Source of the DNA: an uncultured Clostridia bacterium
GTDB lineage: Bacteria > Bacillota > Clostridia > TANB77 > CAG-508
Assembly: GCA_934120395.1 (NCBI GenBank)
Contig: CAKOTZ010000005.1
Coordinates: forward strand, 1-64,000
Length of the DNA: 64,000 nt
Reading direction: 5' to 3'
Of this stretch, positions 1 through 7,499 are shown piece by piece. The position numbers were made by a program, and so were the translations under genes. The notes under the pieces were generated by a model that was given only the letters and a program-made list of their open reading frames with translations, had not been told where the DNA came from and ran no database searches. How positions within the stretch are numbered: the first letter of the stretch is position 1; the number at the start of each line of letters is the position of its first letter.

Positions 1-20
1 ATATAATTTATCTTTTTCAT
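1..20 (-). CDS. first codons of a truncated ORF
   Basis: Only the start is present: an ATG at 20-18 followed by Lys-Lys-Ile-Asn-Tyr codons that run off the window. A GGAGGG ribosome binding site at 36-31 lies about ten bases upstream. The 17 bases covering this binding site (32-48) recur exactly at 417-433 in front of the next gene, which suggests that the two are tandem relatives. Nothing can be said about function. Confidence 0.35.
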
Positions 21-85
21 TACTTGTTTGCCCTCCAAATTACTATTTTTCTAACTAATTACTAAATTGTAATTTGTGTAACTCT

Positions 86-409
86 TTACTCTATAGCTCC
101 TGCTATACATTTGTTAAACATATACATTTCTACTCGTATTGTTTTATCAGTTGTTACATCTTTAATCATTCTAACTTCATAACCTAATCCTTGATATATG
201 ATTGTTTTCATAGAAAAATCATTTTCTTGCTTAACTATTGCAAATATAGGCTTTCTAAAACTACCTACCCTATTCATATCAATAGATATAACAATACAAT
301 ATAATGTTACTAAAATAATTATAATGGTTAATACAATTTTTAATGTTTTCTTACAAAATTTTACTACTAATAACATTGCTATAATTAATAAAATAAAAAT
401 CCCTAACAT
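86..409 (-). CDS. small two-helix membrane protein, unknown function
   Basis: A 107-residue protein I do not recognise. Residues 1-16 and about 25-43 form two hydrophobic segments separated by a short Lys-rich turn (KFCKKTLK), and the rest (about 44-107) is a soluble tail of mixed charge. This suggests a membrane-anchored hairpin with a C-terminal domain. The start has a strong GGAGG site, with ATG at 409-407. The untranslated region upstream shares a 17-base repeat with the next gene downstream, so it may belong to a small tandem family. It lies after the terminator of the rubrerythrin operon and is probably transcribed separately. Confidence 0.6.
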   Translation of the reverse strand: MLGIFILLIIAMLLVVKFCKKTLKIVLTIIIILVTLYCIVISIDMNRVGSFRKPIFAIVKQENDFSMKTIIYQGLGYEVRMIKDVTTDKTIRVEMYMFNKCIAGAIE

Positions 410-454
410 ATTTTTTCCTCCAAATTACTATTTCTAGTTGAAATCATAACATAA

Positions 455-490
455 ATACAAAAAATACTCCATACATTGCACAGAGTATTT
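455..490 (-). terminator. terminator of the perR-rbr-gltB operon
   Basis: An inverted repeat (462-469 with 483-490, AAATACTC/GAGTATTT) is followed on the minus strand by a T run. It sits about 130 bases beyond the stop of the rubredoxin-glutamate synthase gene. Confidence 0.6.
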
Positions 491-624
491 ATAAATTTTA
501 TGTTGATTCTTTATCAACGATTAGTTGAATTGTTATAATTTGTGCGATAAATTGTAATTTATCGAGATGATTGTAACGTAAAAGTTAGATATTTTCAAAT
601 CAATATATAACTTTCTAAATTTTA

Positions 625-2046
625 TTATGCATGTATAATATTTGTATTCTTTGAAATTTCACTATTAGTTGTTACAATATCATAATTACTCAAATTATGA
701 ATATCCTTGTTTCCTGTTATTCTTGCAAAAGTTTTTAATTCATCATTTACAACATTAAAATAATTCTCTAACCTTTTACTGCTTTTTTCAATATTTAATC
801 TTTTTCTTAATTCTGAATCTTGTGTTCCTACTCCTACCGGACACATTCCATTATTGCAAACTCTGTACTGTTGGCAAGCAATTGCCATCATTGCAGCTGT
901 TCCAATAGCGATAGCATCTGCTCCCATTGCAATTGCCTTAGCAAAATCTGATGAAGTTCTTAGTCCTCCCGTTATGACAAGTGATATATCTTCTCCATGC
1001 TCATCTAAATATTTTCTTGCTCTATATAGTGCATATATTGTAGGTACTGTTGTTGCATCTTTTATGATTTTAGGGCTTGCACCTGTTGCACCACCTCTCC
1101 CATCTATTGTAATAAAATCTGGCTTTGCAAAACAAGCAAATTCTAGATCCTCTTCTATATGTCCTGCTGCAAATTTCACACCAATTGGTCTTCCTTCTGA
1201 TTTTTCTCTTAATTCATCTACTAGAGCTTTTAAGTCTTCTTTTGTTTCAATCTCTTTAAATTTAGATGGACTAATAATATCTTCTTTTACTTTTTTGCCT
1301 CTTATTTTTGCAATTTCTTCTGTTACTTTTTCTCCTGGTAGGTGTCCTCCCATTCCTGGTTTTGTTCCTTGACCTATTTTAATTTCTATTGCACTTACCT
1401 TTTTTAAGTTTTCATCCGTAACACTATATTTATTTGGCACATACTCAAAAATATATTCACAAGCATTTTCAAATTCTTCTGGTAATATTCCACCTTCTCC
1501 ACTACATATTGCTGTTTTTACATTTTTCGTTCCTATGGCTAAGGCTGTTTTTGCTTCTTTTGATAATGCACCAAAAGACATGTGTGTTACAAATACAGGT
1601 GTTTCTAAAATCATTGGCTTTTTCGCATTTTTACCAATTACTGTTCTTAGACTAACTTCTTCATCCTCAAAAAGTGGCATTTTGCTAAGTTGTCCACCTA
1701 GAATTAGAATATCATTCCAGCTAGTTACAGGTAGCTTTGTTCCCATTGCTGAAATAATACTTTTTCCTGTAATAGCCATTGTATGGATGTCTTCCATTCT
1801 TTGTTCTACTTCATCCATACTACGAGTATATTCTTTTAAATAGTTTTCTAGCTTATTTTCTTTCGTTCTTGTTTCTTCTTTAGATTCTACTTTTTCTTCT
1901 TGTTTTGCATCTTCTACTAATTTAAACATATTCTTTGGTGCAAAACACATTGGACATTTCCAATCATCTGGTAAGTCTTCAAAGTTAACTCCCTCTTTTT
2001 CTTCATCATAAATATGTCCACATAATTGACATTTATATTTAGCCAT
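625..2046 (-). CDS. rubredoxin fused to FMN-dependent glutamate synthase-like domain
   Basis: A 473-residue fusion. Residues 1-50 are a rubredoxin: CQLCG and, after PDDWK, CPMC supply the four iron-ligand cysteines. The remainder is a glutamate synthase central/FMN-binding domain (GltB2 type) with the glycine-rich motif GGRGGATGASP and a cysteine cluster (CQQYRVCNNGMCPVGVG) that in this family binds an Fe-S centre. There is no glutamine amidotransferase domain, so it is unlikely to make glutamate from glutamine alone; electron transfer from the rubredoxin to FMN is more plausible. The start is set at MAKYKC because AAGGAGG lies six bases upstream; twelve in-frame codons before it lack a site. 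It is the last gene of the perR-rbr operon, which ties it to peroxide or oxygen stress. Confidence 0.88.
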   Translation of the reverse strand: MAKYKCQLCGHIYDEEKEGVNFEDLPDDWKCPMCFAPKNMFKLVEDAKQEEKVESKEETRTKENKLENYLKEYTRSMDEVEQRMEDIHTMAITGKSIISAMGTKLPVTSWNDILILGGQLSKMPLFEDEEVSLRTVIGKNAKKPMILETPVFVTHMSFGALSKEAKTALAIGTKNVKTAICSGEGGILPEEFENACEYIFEYVPNKYSVTDENLKKVSAIEIKIGQGTKPGMGGHLPGEKVTEEIAKIRGKKVKEDIISPSKFKEIETKEDLKALVDELREKSEGRPIGVKFAAGHIEEDLEFACFAKPDFITIDGRGGATGASPKIIKDATTVPTIYALYRARKYLDEHGEDISLVITGGLRTSSDFAKAIAMGADAIAIGTAAMMAIACQQYRVCNNGMCPVGVGTQDSELRKRLNIEKSSKRLENYFNVVNDELKTFARITGNKDIHNLSNYDIVTTNSEISKNTNIIHA

Positions 2047-2109
2047 TTTTTCCTCCTTTTTTAATTTCAATAAGAGATACAAAAATGTATCTCTTATTTT
2101 ACTAATATA

Positions 2110-2649
2110 TTAATAATTTTCTGCTTTTATTTCAAAATATGCTTTTGGATGACTACAAACTGGGCAAATTTCTGGTGCTTCTTTACCAATTACAATATGT
2201 CCACAATTTCTACATTTCCAAATTTTATCTCCATCTTTAGAAAATACTAACCCATCTTCTACATTTTCTAATAATTTTTTATATCTTTCTTCATGTTCTT
2301 TTTCTATCTTTCCAACCGCTTCAAATAAATATGCTATTCTATCAAATCCTTCTTCCTTTGCTTCTTTTGCCATTCTATCATACATATCTGTCCATTCAAA
2401 ATTTTCCCCTTCTGCTGCTGCTTTTAAATTTTCAGCTGTAGATGGTATATCTTCATCATGTAATAGTTTAAACCATAATTTAGCATGTTCTTTTTCATTA
2501 TCTGCTGTTTCTTGGAATATTGCTGCTATTTGCTCATATCCTTCCTTTTTAGCTTTGCTTGCAAAATAGGTATATTTATTTCTTGCTTGTGATTCTCCTG
2601 CAAATGCCTCCATTAAATTTTTTTCTGTTTTTGATCCTTTTAATTTCAT
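2110..2649 (-). CDS. rbr: rubrerythrin
   Basis: A 179-residue rubrerythrin, a cytoplasmic peroxidase that reduces hydrogen peroxide at a di-iron site with electrons from rubredoxin-type centres. The N-terminal ferritin-like four-helix domain carries the family's Glu and ExxH ligands (AFAGESQARNKY, ADNEKEHAKLW, GKIEKEHEERY). The C-terminal rubredoxin-like domain has CRNCGH and CPVCSHPKAYF. Length is typical. It follows perR by three bases and precedes the rubredoxin-GltB gene, so the three are co-transcribed as an oxygen-defence unit. Confidence 0.95.
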   Translation of the reverse strand: MKLKGSKTEKNLMEAFAGESQARNKYTYFASKAKKEGYEQIAAIFQETADNEKEHAKLWFKLLHDEDIPSTAENLKAAAEGENFEWTDMYDRMAKEAKEEGFDRIAYLFEAVGKIEKEHEERYKKLLENVEDGLVFSKDGDKIWKCRNCGHIVIGKEAPEICPVCSHPKAYFEIKAENY

Positions 2650-2652
2650 TTT

Positions 2653-3051
2653 TTATTCCTCCTCATACTTTATTTTAGATTTACATTCTTCACATATTCC
2701 ATATAAAATGATACTGTCTACATTAGTAATTACACTCGTTTGATTATGGATCGATTCTTTTAGTTCTTCCTTCTTAAACTGATACATAAAATCAAAAACT
2801 TTTCCACATTTGTTGCATATTACATGATAATGTTCTTTATCAATATAATCATATTTGTCTGGTCCGGTTAATACTTTTATTTTCTTGATAGTTTTATTTT
2901 CCAATAAAACATTTAAATTTCTATAAACTGTACTTTTACTAATAGTTGGATTATCTTGATGTACTTTATCATATATTTGTTCCGCTGTTGGATGATTTAG
3001 ATACTTAAATATTTCTAGTATAATTTCTCTTTGCTTAGAATAGTTATTCAT
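2653..3051 (-). CDS. perR: Fur-family peroxide regulator (PerR-like)
   Basis: A 132-residue Fur-family repressor. Residues 1-75 form the winged helix (HPTAEQIYDKV, then STVYRNLNVL, the recognition helix signature). The C-terminal half has the metal-sensing segment HYHVICNKCGKVFDF and a second cysteine pair GICEEC, giving the structural four-cysteine zinc site. First gene of an operon with rubrerythrin, which points to PerR rather than Fur or Zur. A perfect palindrome lies between its -10 box and its start codon, indicating autoregulation. The RBS is GAAAGGAGATAC before ATG. Confidence 0.85.
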   Translation of the reverse strand: MNNYSKQREIILEIFKYLNHPTAEQIYDKVHQDNPTISKSTVYRNLNVLLENKTIKKIKVLTGPDKYDYIDKEHYHVICNKCGKVFDFMYQFKKEELKESIHNQTSVITNVDSIILYGICEECKSKIKYEEE

Positions 3052-3064
3052 GTATCTCCTTTCT

Positions 3065-3122
3065 AAATTAGGAATTATTCCTAATTTTGTTTAATTTTAT
3101 ATTATTTAATATAGTTTGTCAA
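3065..3122 (-). promoter_or_regulatory. perR operon promoter with 11-1-11 palindromic operator
   Basis: Minus-strand -35 TTGACA at 3122-3117 and -10 TAAAAT at 3099-3094 with a 17-base spacer. Immediately downstream is a perfect 11-1-11 palindrome (3065-3087) whose core TAGGAATTATTCCTA has the 7-1-7 layout of Fur/PerR boxes. It would cover the transcription start. Confidence 0.7.
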
Positions 3123-3201
3123 TAACTGTATGATTATTATTACTCAATTTTTTATAATTAGAAAGATAATTTGAGCGATAACTTACTATTTGCATTTAAC
3201 T

Positions 3202-3528
3202 TTACTTTGTCAATTGATAACTTTGTTCTATCAATTCTTTTACCAATGTCTTGTCCACTTTTTCACCCACAATAATTGTATTCCAATGTTCCTTATTCAT
3301 GTGATATGCAGGTATTATATAATCATAAGTATTTCTCAATATATCAGAATAATTTGGATCTGTCTTAACATTAAGGTATAACTTATTATTTACATTCATT
3401 ATTAAAGCAAACCACTTTTTATTTTTCAAATGTTTCATTGTTACAGATTCAAAATCATCTTGAAACGGACAATCTTTATATGTATTTTCTAATGTTAAAC
3501 AATATTCTATTATTTCTTCTTTATTCAT
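3202..3528 (-). CDS. MmcQ/YjbR family protein
   Basis: A 108-residue protein of the MmcQ/YjbR family, a small CyaY-like fold with double-wing features and no settled biochemical role. Recognisable features are the N-terminal YCLTLENTYKDCPF, the central KKWFALIM and LYLNVKTDP strands, and the C-terminal MNKEHWNTIIV segment. Length is normal. The RBS is AAGGA eight bases before ATG. It is preceded by about 110 bases holding only a very short open frame behind an AAGGAGG site, so it may be translated by coupling from a leader. Confidence 0.8.
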   Translation of the reverse strand: MNKEEIIEYCLTLENTYKDCPFQDDFESVTMKHLKNKKWFALIMNVNNKLYLNVKTDPNYSDILRNTYDYIIPAYHMNKEHWNTIIVGEKVDKTLVKELIEQSYQLTK

Positions 3529-3664
3529 ATCTAATTCCTTATAATAAACTACTAAATTTCTTATTATATTTATCTATATCTTTTGTACTTTGACTCATTA
3601 TTTGAAAATTGCACCGTTCGTTCCTCCTTGCTTTTTGCAGTGTATCATAAAAAAGCAAAAAAAT

Positions 3665-3703
3665 AAATAGTACCAAGTAAAGTATTTTTACTTGGTACTA
3701 TTT
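3665..3703 (-). terminator. strong terminator after the first DUF4179 gene
   Basis: A 17-base perfect stem (3665-3681 with 3687-3703, containing AGTACCAAGTAAA) with a five-base loop, followed on the minus strand by T-rich sequence. It lies 17 bases past the stop of the DUF4179 gene. Confidence 0.85.
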
Positions 3704-3719
3704 TTATTCATATTTTGGA

Positions 3720-4793
3720 CTACGATATCACCTTTGTTAATTCAATAATTATCTCATCGCCATTTTCATTAAACAAATGTACTTTTAGTTTATCTGTCGC
3801 ATCATAATTTGTTAAATTAAATGTATTATAATATCTTACAATTCCATCTTCTTTAACACTTATCATCCCATCTCCATCTGATCTACCTGCTGGATAAAAT
3901 TTTCTTCCGTCAGATGTTTCAACACATTCTTTTTCGTTATGTGCGATTCCATTACAATTACTTAAATAAATTTTAAAAGCTGTATTTGAAACTCTAGCAC
4001 TATCAAATTTATAACTTTCATCACTAATAGAAACTAATTTATATTGAACTATATTAGATTGTGCCATTTTGCTTGGTACATCTATTTCATAGCTCCATTC
4101 ACCTTCATAAACTCTATATTTTTCTTTACCTTTTTCCCAGTAGCTATTTCTTATTTTAGTAAATGTTACTTTTAATTTTTGAGATGTCGGAAATTCCTTC
4201 GAATTTCCTGTTGCTGTCAAATAATATTTAATTTCATTATCATTTATTTTTTGACTTGTTTCACTATATGAACCATTATAACTAACATAATTGTCCATTG
4301 CCTCTTGTTCTGTTTTATATAATGATGTCATTTCTTCTGTTTCAAGTTCTCTTGTTGCAAAGATTTTCTCATTTTTTTCATTTACTACTTTTAAATCCAT
4401 TATATCTATTTTTCCATCATTTGCTAGCATATCTTGTAGACTATAACTATTATCAAATTTTATATTAAAGTTCATATCAAAATTATCATTATCTATCAAA
4501 AATGATTCTATACTTGCACTGATTCCATTTGCTTCTTTATATTCTGTATTTGTATCACTATAATATCCATTTTCAATAGCGGTTTGAATACCATCACTAC
4601 TATTTGCGCCAAATTTATTAATTAGTTGTGTTGTAGCAAATACAACTCCTGTCATTGAAAGAGTAATACATGCGGCTATTCCTATACCTTTTCCAATATT
4701 AGATTTTCTTTTATTCATAACTATATCCTCCTCTTTTACATTAGATATAGCTATTTTCATTTTAATTTTTTCAAAAATCTTACTGTTATCCAT
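3720..4793 (-). CDS. DUF4179 membrane protein, probable anti-sigma factor
   Basis: A 357-residue protein. A cytoplasmic N-terminal segment (residues 1-33) is followed by one transmembrane helix (about 34-56, GIGIAACITLSMTGVVFATT) and a large extracytoplasmic beta-rich region that matches the DUF4179 layout. It directly follows an ECF-like sigma factor with no gap, and this pairing is repeated at 52.4-54.1 kb. Known examples of the arrangement and the single-helix topology suggest that it holds the sigma factor at the membrane and senses an envelope signal. That role is inferred from context; the family has no proven biochemical activity. Confidence 0.75.
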   Translation of the reverse strand: MDNSKIFEKIKMKIAISNVKEEDIVMNKRKSNIGKGIGIAACITLSMTGVVFATTQLINKFGANSSDGIQTAIENGYYSDTNTEYKEANGISASIESFLIDNDNFDMNFNIKFDNSYSLQDMLANDGKIDIMDLKVVNEKNEKIFATRELETEEMTSLYKTEQEAMDNYVSYNGSYSETSQKINDNEIKYYLTATGNSKEFPTSQKLKVTFTKIRNSYWEKGKEKYRVYEGEWSYEIDVPSKMAQSNIVQYKLVSISDESYKFDSARVSNTAFKIYLSNCNGIAHNEKECVETSDGRKFYPAGRSDGDGMISVKEDGIVRYYNTFNLTNYDATDKLKVHLFNENGDEIIIELTKVIS

Positions 4794-5261
4794 TTATTTT
4801 CCCTCTTTTCTTATTTTATTTCTAATTCTGTATAGCCTTTGTTTTACACTAAATTCAGAAATTTTTTGTTCTTTAGCTATATCCTTTATTGATTTAGAAG
4901 AATAATAAAAAGCTAGAAATATTGTTTTATCAATTTTCTTCATATTTTTTAGTTTTTCTTCTATTTTACTAATTTCTTCTACATTATCATCAAGAAGGTC
5001 AATTTTATCAAAATTATATAAACTATTTTCATAATCAGAAATATCAAAGTTTATTTTGACTTTCCTTAAATATTCTTTTACTACATTTCTTGTTATTCCC
5101 GCAATATATGAACTTAAGTATTTATTAACATTTAGCTTGTTTGTATTCTTCCATAATATAAAAAATACTTCAGAAACTATTTCTTCTTTATCCTCGTCAT
5201 TCAAATTGTTTCTTGCCATATTATCTATAATCTTAGCAGTATAAGATGAATATTCATTCAT
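4794..5261 (-). CDS. ECF-type sigma-70 family factor
   Basis: A 155-residue sigma factor. Region 2 is recognisable (DEDKEEIVSEVFFILWKN, then YIAGITRNVVKEYLRK) and region 4 has the helix-turn-helix (SIKDIAKEQKISEFSVKQRLYRIRNKIRK). The assigned ATG at 5261-5259 has no ribosome binding site. Instead an upstream open frame (a possible TTG start behind AAGGAG) encodes KYYMKNNE and ends at a TGA overlapping this ATG. Read one base further on, the two join as NNE-EYSS, so either translational coupling or a +1 shift is possible. It partners the following DUF4179 gene. Confidence 0.82.
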   Translation of the reverse strand: MNEYSSYTAKIIDNMARNNLNDEDKEEIVSEVFFILWKNTNKLNVNKYLSSYIAGITRNVVKEYLRKVKINFDISDYENSLYNFDKIDLLDDNVEEISKIEEKLKNMKKIDKTIFLAFYYSSKSIKDIAKEQKISEFSVKQRLYRIRNKIRKEGK

Positions 5262-5386
5262 TATTTTTCATATAATACTTTATTTCTTTATTCAATTTAG
5301 ATCTAAACTCCTTTTTGTATTTTAAGATATCTTAACATTTATATATTGATAAAACTGCAGAAAAAGTAACACTTTTGTCTGATATA

Positions 5387-5415
5387 TTCACAATTCTTGC
5401 TATTTGTGCTATAAT
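5387..5415 (+). promoter_or_regulatory. SigA-type promoter of the ASCH-GNAT gene
   Basis: -35 TTCACA (5387-5392), 17-base spacer, perfect -10 TATAAT (5410-5415), about 60 bases before the start codon. Confidence 0.55.
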
Positions 5416-5473
5416 AAGCTTATACTGTAAATTACAATGAAATACATACTTTATGAAAGGATGGTTGAATGTT

Positions 5474-6286
5474 ATGGCTAAAGACTATAACTGGAGAATC
5501 AAACGGAAATATTATAACCTCATCAATACTGGAATTAAAACTCTTGAAATAAGAGTTGGATATCCTGATATTAAAATAGTTCGAAAAGGCGATACAATCA
5601 CCTATAATAACTATTCTAATATAAAATTTGAGGTTATTCGTGTAACTTGCTATGAAAATTTTACTGATATGCTTAATAATGAAGATATTTCTAAAGCAAT
5701 TCCAGGTGTTACAAAGTATAATGCTTTGAAAATATATCAGAAATTTTATCCTGAGGAAAAGGAAGCTTTGGGAGTCTATGTATTTGAACTAAAAAAACAG
5801 ATGAACGATATGAAAATTTACACATTAAGTTCTTTCATTAACAATCACAAATTGTTTGAAAAATATGCACATATCGTTTATTCTGTTACTGATTTCATCA
5901 GCAAAGATTATCCCAATCATTTTGAGTGGTATTGGTCGAAGGAAATTCCTAGAGTATTTAATGGCACTGGAGAAATTATTGTTTGCACAATTAATAATGA
6001 AGTCGCTGGTGTTGCATGCTTGAAAAAAGATAATTTTGAAAGTAAAATTTGTACTTTTTTAGTACTAGAAGGCTATCGTGGAAAACACGTTGCAACAGAA
6101 ATGTTAAAACATGCTTTTAAATATCTTGATACTACAAAACCTCTTATTACAATTGCAGACTATAAACTCTCAATGTTTGAACCAATTATAAAAAAATACA
6201 ATTGGAAATTAAATCAAACTATGAGCAAAGGATACTATAACCCTTTTTCATGTGAGTTAGTTTACAATGGCAAACTTCCCGAATGA
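5474..6286 (+). CDS. ASCH domain fused to GNAT acetyltransferase
   Basis: About 270 residues. The N-terminal part (about 1-110) is an ASCH domain (KYYNLINTGIKTLEIRV, then GDTITYNN), a PUA-like fold thought to bind RNA or modified nucleosides. The C-terminal part (about 115-270) is a GNAT N-acyltransferase; the acetyl-CoA loop motif is LVLEGYRGKHVATEML. The start at ATG 5474 follows GAAAGGATG; an in-frame ATG at 5453 overlaps that site. It has its own promoter and terminator and is one of few plus-strand genes. It contains an in-frame CGG (5504-5506) that must be read as an ordinary codon, unlike the ten recoding sites elsewhere, so it may be a recent arrival. Confidence 0.78.
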   Translation: MAKDYNWRIKRKYYNLINTGIKTLEIRVGYPDIKIVRKGDTITYNNYSNIKFEVIRVTCYENFTDMLNNEDISKAIPGVTKYNALKIYQKFYPEEKEALGVYVFELKKQMNDMKIYTLSSFINNHKLFEKYAHIVYSVTDFISKDYPNHFEWYWSKEIPRVFNGTGEIIVCTINNEVAGVACLKKDNFESKICTFLVLEGYRGKHVATEMLKHAFKYLDTTKPLITIADYKLSMFEPIIKKYNWKLNQTMSKGYYNPFSCELVYNGKLPE

Positions 6287-6306
6287 TTTTAAATCTATCC
6301 ATGCAA

Positions 6307-6354
6307 AATAAAACACACTCTTAGATTCAAATGAATTTTTGAGTGTGTTTTATT
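6307..6354. terminator. bidirectional terminator between convergent ASCH genes
   Basis: A 14-base stem (6307-6320 with 6341-6354, AAAACACACTC/GAGTGTGTTTT) enclosing a smaller hairpin, placed between the ends of two convergent genes with A/T runs on both sides. Confidence 0.75.
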
Positions 6355-6696
6355 CTATATTTTTTCAATTCGTATTCCAACAACACCATATTTTTTTTGT
6401 TTCTCTGGTGTATAAAATTCTTCTAGGACACTTAATAATTCTTGTTTCGTCATTGATTTATCAGCCATTACTTCTATGTTAAAATCTTCAAATAAATCTT
6501 CAAATGTATTATATCTTAACAAGCCTATAACTTTAACCTTCATAGTAGTTTCTAATTCAGGTTCTTTTTGAAAAATTATAGTATCTCCAATAGAAATTTT
6601 TTTTCTTTTATCGTCGTATAATCTTAATTCTATTCTTTTTGTGCCATTGTTAATATAATCGAAATATTTAGGTTGTAATTTTAATATATGTTCCAT
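6355..6696 (-). CDS. ASCH domain protein
   Basis: A 113-residue stand-alone ASCH domain (LKLQPKYFDYINNGTKRIEL, then KISIGDTIIFQ), convergent with the ASCH-GNAT fusion on the other strand. The start is placed at MEHILKL because GGAGG lies eight bases upstream; the longer frame from 6759 has no site. ASCH proteins are proposed RNA or nucleoside binders; no catalytic role can be read from the sequence. The upstream leader contains a 17-base element that is repeated at 3637-3653. Confidence 0.8.
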   Translation of the reverse strand: MEHILKLQPKYFDYINNGTKRIELRLYDDKRKKISIGDTIIFQKEPELETTMKVKVIGLLRYNTFEDLFEDFNIEVMADKSMTKQELLSVLEEFYTPEKQKKYGVVGIRIEKI

Positions 6697-6786
6697 TTCC
6701 TTACCTCCATTTGGCAGTGTATCATAAAAATTCTTTTTTGTAAATGATATACTTTTCAAGAAATTTACAAAAAAGAAAAATATATT

Positions 6787-7479
6787 TTATTTTTTTAGAT
6801 AGTAATGTCTTATAGGGTTTAAATTAGCATCTAATTCATAGCAAATAGGATTTCCAGTTTGTAATTCCAAATTTATAATATCCTCATCATCAATATTATC
6901 CAAATATTTTATCAAAGCTCTTAAGCTATTTCCATGAGCGGCTATTATAACCCTCTTTCCATTTTCTAATTCAGGTCTAATATCAGAAATCCAATATTCT
7001 ACCACTCTTTTGATTGTATCCATAAGATTTTCTGTTTTAGGTAATTTGTCTTTACTCAAATTGGCATATTTAGGATCATTACCTGGATATCTTGGATCAT
7101 TTTCACTTAGTTCAGGAGGTCTAACATCTGTACTTCTTCTCCAAAGTAGCACTTGTTCCGCTCCATATTTCTCTTTTGTTTCATCTTTATTTAATCCTTG
7201 TAACGCCCCATAATGTCTTTCATTTAATTTCCAACTTCTTTTAATTTCTATATTTTCCTCGCCCATTTCCTTTAATATATAGTCTAATGTGTCTTTTGCT
7301 CTTTTTAATTCAGAAGTAAATGCTATATCAAAACAAAATTCTTGTTCTTTTAATATTCTTCCTGCTTCCCTAGCTTCCATTACTCCTTGTTCAGACAATG
7401 CAACATCCGTCCATCCTGTAAATTTGTTTTCTAAATTCCATACACTTTGTCCGTGTCTAACTAATACAAGTTTTATCAT
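6787..7479 (-). CDS. gpmA: 2,3-bisphosphoglycerate-dependent phosphoglycerate mutase
   Basis: A 230-residue cofactor-dependent phosphoglycerate mutase, interconverting 3- and 2-phosphoglycerate in glycolysis. The catalytic phosphohistidine lies in VRHGQSVWNLENKFTGW (residues 5-21), with the second histidine in IIAAHGNSLRALIKYL and the family signature LNERHYGALQGLNK. Slightly shorter at the C-terminus than E. coli GpmA, ending in YYLKK. RBS is GGAGG. Single gene. Confidence 0.93.
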   Translation of the reverse strand: MIKLVLVRHGQSVWNLENKFTGWTDVALSEQGVMEAREAGRILKEQEFCFDIAFTSELKRAKDTLDYILKEMGEENIEIKRSWKLNERHYGALQGLNKDETKEKYGAEQVLLWRRSTDVRPPELSENDPRYPGNDPKYANLSKDKLPKTENLMDTIKRVVEYWISDIRPELENGKRVIIAAHGNSLRALIKYLDNIDDEDIINLELQTGNPICYELDANLNPIRHYYLKK

Positions 7480-7499
7480 TTTTTACCTCCATTTCATTT

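Noticed and set aside
3540..3635. Small coding gene behind AAGGAGG upstream of the YjbR gene
   Set aside because: The possible GTG or ATG frames are only 14-19 codons and match nothing; could be a leader peptide or remnant, so not listed as a gene.
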